A DNA stretch of 64,000 bases from Puffinus mauretanicus (Eukaryota; Chordata; Aves; Procellariiformes; Procellariidae). The notes below the pieces were generated by a model. That model saw nothing but the letters and a program-made list of their open reading frames with translations, did not search any database and was not told the DNA's origin. A program made the position numbers and the translations under genes. Location: assembly GCA_023333565.1 (NCBI GenBank), contig JAJKFH010002094.1, positions 1-64,000 on the forward strand, given 5' to 3'. Position 1 is the first letter of the stretch; each line of letters starts with the position of its first letter. This document shows, piece by piece, positions 61,541 to 64,000 of this stretch.

Positions 61541-61806
61541 GGGATTATACAAGACAAGGGATGGATAGGGGAAGAAACAAAGGTGGGGGAAGGGAGGAAA
61601 CCAGTGTGTGAAAACAGAGGGGTAAGGGGATGAAGGGAGCTAGTTGCGTGTAAGTGGGCAGCTGGTCATCACATTTGTCTGTCCATGCCCTGAGTCTGAT
61701 CACTGCAGTCTGTCCTGTCTTCTTATTAAAATCCATTTCTAACTGTTGTCCTGGGTAAGGGTCTCTTCATTCAGTATGCATGTGCATGCATGGAGATTTA
61801 ATTACT

Positions 61807-62315
61807 GCCAGCAACTGGAGTGGGGACCACAAGTCATAGGGGCCAGTGTGTTTGCAGTGCCAGCAACTGGAGGACTAGTGTATCATGTGGGTGCATATGA
61901 AGCTGGACTAGCCAGGTATTGAAACAACCATAAGTCTTGGCCAGATACTGGAGAGACCAGAGGGTCTTTGAGCTGCTATTGGAGGGACCAGGAGATCCAA
62001 GCCAACTACTGTAGGGACCATAAGTTCTGGTTGTTGGCTGAGACCCATTTGCTTATGCATGTCTGTGTGTGTGTCAGGTGAAAGGATTCATGGCTCAGCT
62101 GCCAGGTGATGTGGTATCTACATCCAGTTACTGGAAGGATCTTCAGTATGTGTCTGTGTGTGTGCTGGTGTGTGCAAGGAGGTCTGCGAACCGGCAACTG
62201 GAGTGGGGCTGCAGTCTCAGGGGTTGCATGACCAGGTACCAGCAACTGGGGAGACTGGGATCCAGGGCCAGCTCCTGGACAGACTGTCCCAGGCCAGTTA
62301 CTGGAGGGCTCCACA
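61807..62315 (+). repeat. Reiterated leader of the CR1 (CCAGCAACTGGAG-type units)
   Basis: About ten imperfect units related to CCAGCAACTGGAGGGACCA start near 61808, 61860, 61912, 61941, 61973, 62002, 62124, 62191, 62239 and 62294, at irregular spacing from 28 to 122 bases. TG-rich stretches (62061-62074, 62150-62175) lie between groups. The block lies directly before ORF1, which suggests a 5' UTR or promoter of the CR1. It could also be an unrelated repeat in which the CR1 landed. Confidence 0.6.
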
Positions 62316-62903
62316 TTGTATATATATATGCATTCCCCACTAACAGACCTTTATCCTTTTTCAGCCAGAAAGGGGAAACAGGATGAGAAAAAAAGGAGGG
62401 TAATTGTCATAGGTGATTCCCTTCTGAGGGGGACGGAGGGCCCAATTTGTCGGCCAGACCCATCCCACAGGGAAGTCTGCTGCCTCCCTGGGGCCTGGGT
62501 GAAGGACATTACTAGGAAGCTCCCTAGTCTCGTGCAGGCCTCCGATTACTGCCCGCTACTGGTTATACAGGCTGGCAGCGAGGAGGCTGCAGAGAGAAGT
62601 CCCGAAGGGATCAAAAGGGACTTCAGGGCGCTGGGGCGACTGGTGGGAGGATCGGGAGCACAGGTGGTGTTTTCCTCGATCCCTTTAGTGGCAGGGAGGA
62701 ATACTGAAGGGAACAGGAAAACTCATCGGATCAACACGTGGCTTAGGGGCTGGTGCCATCAGCAGAATTTTGGCTTCTTCGACCACGGGGAGGTTTACAC
62801 GGCACCGGGCCTGCTGGCGACGGACGGAGTTCAGCTGTCTCACAGGGGGAAAAGGATTCTCGCGTATGAGATGGCGGGGCTCATCGAGAGGGCTTTAAAC
62901 TAG
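62316..62903 (+). CDS. CR1 ORF1, SGNH/GDSL-hydrolase-like protein
   Basis: An open frame of 195 residues. CR1/L2-clade ORF1 proteins often carry an SGNH esterase domain; here VIVIGDSLLRGTE (block I, Ser35), a block II Gly (LPGAWVKDI, Gly59) and DGVQLSHRG (block V) are seen. Block III, normally GTND, is GSEE (87-90), and the DxxH His is replaced by Gln173, with a His at 176. Esterase activity is therefore doubtful. The first residues (MYIYMHSPL) come from leader sequence and the true start may differ. ORF2 follows after two bases. Confidence 0.75.
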   Translation: MYIYMHSPLTDLYPFSARKGKQDEKKRRVIVIGDSLLRGTEGPICRPDPSHREVCCLPGAWVKDITRKLPSLVQASDYCPLLVIQAGSEEAAERSPEGIKRDFRALGRLVGGSGAQVVFSSIPLVAGRNTEGNRKTHRINTWLRGWCHQQNFGFFDHGEVYTAPGLLATDGVQLSHRGKRILAYEMAGLIERALN

Positions 62904-62905
62904 AT

Positions 62906-64000
62906 TTGAAGGGGGAAGGGGATAAAACCAGGCTCACTAGAGAAGAGCCTAGGGACCGCACGCCAATGTCGGGGGAGAAATTGGCAGCCCAGCTCAAGTG
63001 CCTCTATACCAATGCACGCAGCATGGGCGGCAAACAGAAGGAGCTGGACGCCATTGTGCAGCGGGGTAGCTATGACTTAGTCGCCATCACGGAAACGTGG
63101 TGGGATAAGTCTCACGATTGGAGTGCTGCAATGGATGGCTATAAGCTCTTCAGAAGGGACAGGCGAGGAAGGAGAGGCGGTGGGGTAGCCCTGTATGTCA
63201 GGGAGTGCTTCGACTGTCTAGAGCTCAATGGTAGTGATGACGAGGTCGAGTGCTTGTGGGTAAGGATGAGGGGGAAGGCCAACAAGGCAGATATCCTGCT
63301 GGGAGTCTGTTATAGACCACCTAGCCAGGATGAGGAGGCAGACGAAATATTCTACAAGAGGCTGGCAGAAGTCTCCCAGTCGCTAGCCCTTGTTCTCGTG
63401 GGGGACTTCAACTTTCCGGACGTCTGCTGGTAGTACCACACGGCAGAGAGGAAACAGTCGAGGAGGTTCCTAGAGCGTGTGGAGGATAACTTCCTGACGC
63501 AGCTGGTAAGCGAGCCCACTAGGGGAGGTGCCTCGCTTGACCTGCTGTTCACAAACAGAGAAGGACTGGTGGGAGATGTGGTGGTCGGAGGCCAGCTTGG
63601 GCTTAGCGACCATGAAATGATAGAATTCTCGATACTTGGTGAAGTAAAGAGGGGGGCCAGCAAAACCGCTACCATGGACTTCCGGAGGGCGGACTTTGGC
63701 CTGCTCAGGACATTGGTCGAGAGGGTCCCTTGGGAGACAGTCCTGAAGGGCAAAGGGGTCCAGGAAGGCTGGACGTTCTTCAAGAAGGAAGTCTTAAAGG
63801 CGCAGGAGCGGGCTGTCCCCATGTGCCGCAAGAAAAACGGGCGGGGAAGACGACCGGCCTGGCTGAACAGGGAGCTCTGGCTGGGACTCAGAAAAAAAAG
63901 GAGAGTTTATCACTTGTGGAAGAAGGGGCAGGCAAGTCAAGAAGAGTACAGGGATCTCATTAGGTCGTGAAGAGAGGAAATTAGAAAGGCAAAAGCCTGG
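62906..64000 (+). pseudogene. CR1 ORF2, endonuclease region, two stop codons, cut by the window end
   Basis: One frame from 62906 to the window end encodes an exonuclease/endonuclease/phosphatase-type nuclease. LKCLYTNARSMG (Asn), VAITETWWD (Glu63), GGVALYV and LVGDFNFPDVCW (Asp167, Asn169) come before an in-frame TAG at 63431-63433; LSDHEMIEFSI with the catalytic SDH (63605-63613) follows it. A second stop, TGA, lies at 63968-63970, after EYRDLIRS. No Met is obvious before ATG at 62966. Apart from the two point stops the frame is continuous, so the copy is young but inactive unless read through. Confidence 0.9.

Larger units (their letters stand above)
51490..61806 (-). other. Upstream GAS7 intron or 5' flank
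   Basis: Because the exon at 51369-51489 has a splice acceptor, the sequence to the right is intron of a longer GAS7 transcript. It contains an AT repeat (51864-51877), an old CR1 3' end (58369-58480, plus) and a 23-bp tandem duplication (61495-61540). No SH3-coding exon and no CpG island is visible. The rest shows no gene I can support. Confidence 0.65.
61807..64000 (+). mobile_element. CR1 LINE with 5' region, runs off the window
   Basis: A plus-strand CR1 that keeps ORF1, the start of ORF2 and a leader, so it is not strongly 5'-truncated like the others here. Order: reiterated leader (61807-62315), ORF1 with an SGNH-hydrolase fold (62316-62903), then ORF2 beginning with an endonuclease and continuing into the region before RT at 64000. 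ORF2 has two stop codons but no visible frameshift. It is antisense to GAS7. The exact 5' boundary is uncertain and may lie as far left as about 61740. Confidence 0.85.

Noticed and set aside
51490..64000. SH3-coding GAS7 exons
   Set aside because: I searched the minus strand for the SH3 motifs and found none; they probably lie further upstream.
1..64000. CRISPR arrays, operons, tRNA and rRNA genes
   Set aside because: No regular direct-repeat/spacer array, no bacterial gene layout and no cloverleaf or rRNA sequence was recognised; the window is vertebrate.

Overview
The window looks like avian nuclear DNA. It carries several CR1 LINEs with the bird/reptile 3' end (ATTCTATGATTCTA), a solo LTR of a type common in birds, and a vertebrate gene with compact GT-AG introns. 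The exact species cannot be read from the sequence; a non-avian reptile is less likely.

The only host gene I can support is GAS7 (growth arrest-specific 7), on the minus strand, filling positions 1 to 51489 and open at both ends. Nine coding exons were found by reading both strands. In transcript order they are 51369-51489, 31361-31432 (together a WW domain), 29984-30069 and 26807-26860 (linker), then 17138-17227, 14823-14938, 8459-8533, 5116-5194 and 1-41 (start of the F-BAR/FCH domain, cut by the window edge). All junctions are GT-AG, the phases agree, and the nine pieces give 734 nt of uninterrupted frame. The upstream SH3-coding exons and the rest of the F-BAR domain lie outside the window.

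A strong CpG island at about 26690-27520 sits inside the gene. It appears to be an internal promoter: exon 26807-26860 is also open upstream through its own splice acceptor to a well-placed ATG at 26911, which would give a short GAS7 isoform with the F-BAR domain and no WW domain.

The introns hold layers of retroelements. Two young, nearly identical CR1 3' copies (784-1955 and 9958-10607) and a solo LTR (23169-23742) all lie in the same sense as GAS7. Old, degraded CR1/L3-like fossils lie at 2335-2500, 5515-6560, 11870-12415, 26130-26300, 28480-28760, 44410-45440, 49780-50100 and 58369-58480. At the right end a plus-strand CR1 with its 5' region runs off the window: a repeat-rich leader (61807-62315), an ORF1 SGNH-hydrolase-like protein (62316-62903) and an ORF2 endonuclease broken by two stop codons (62906-64000).

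The points most worth a second look are the dual-use exon in the CpG island, the (UG)6 tract in the acceptor of the frame-neutral exon 8459-8533, the direct CR1 repeats bracketing two F-BAR exons, the sense-oriented LTR with a CRE next to its TATA box, and the reiterated CR1 leader.
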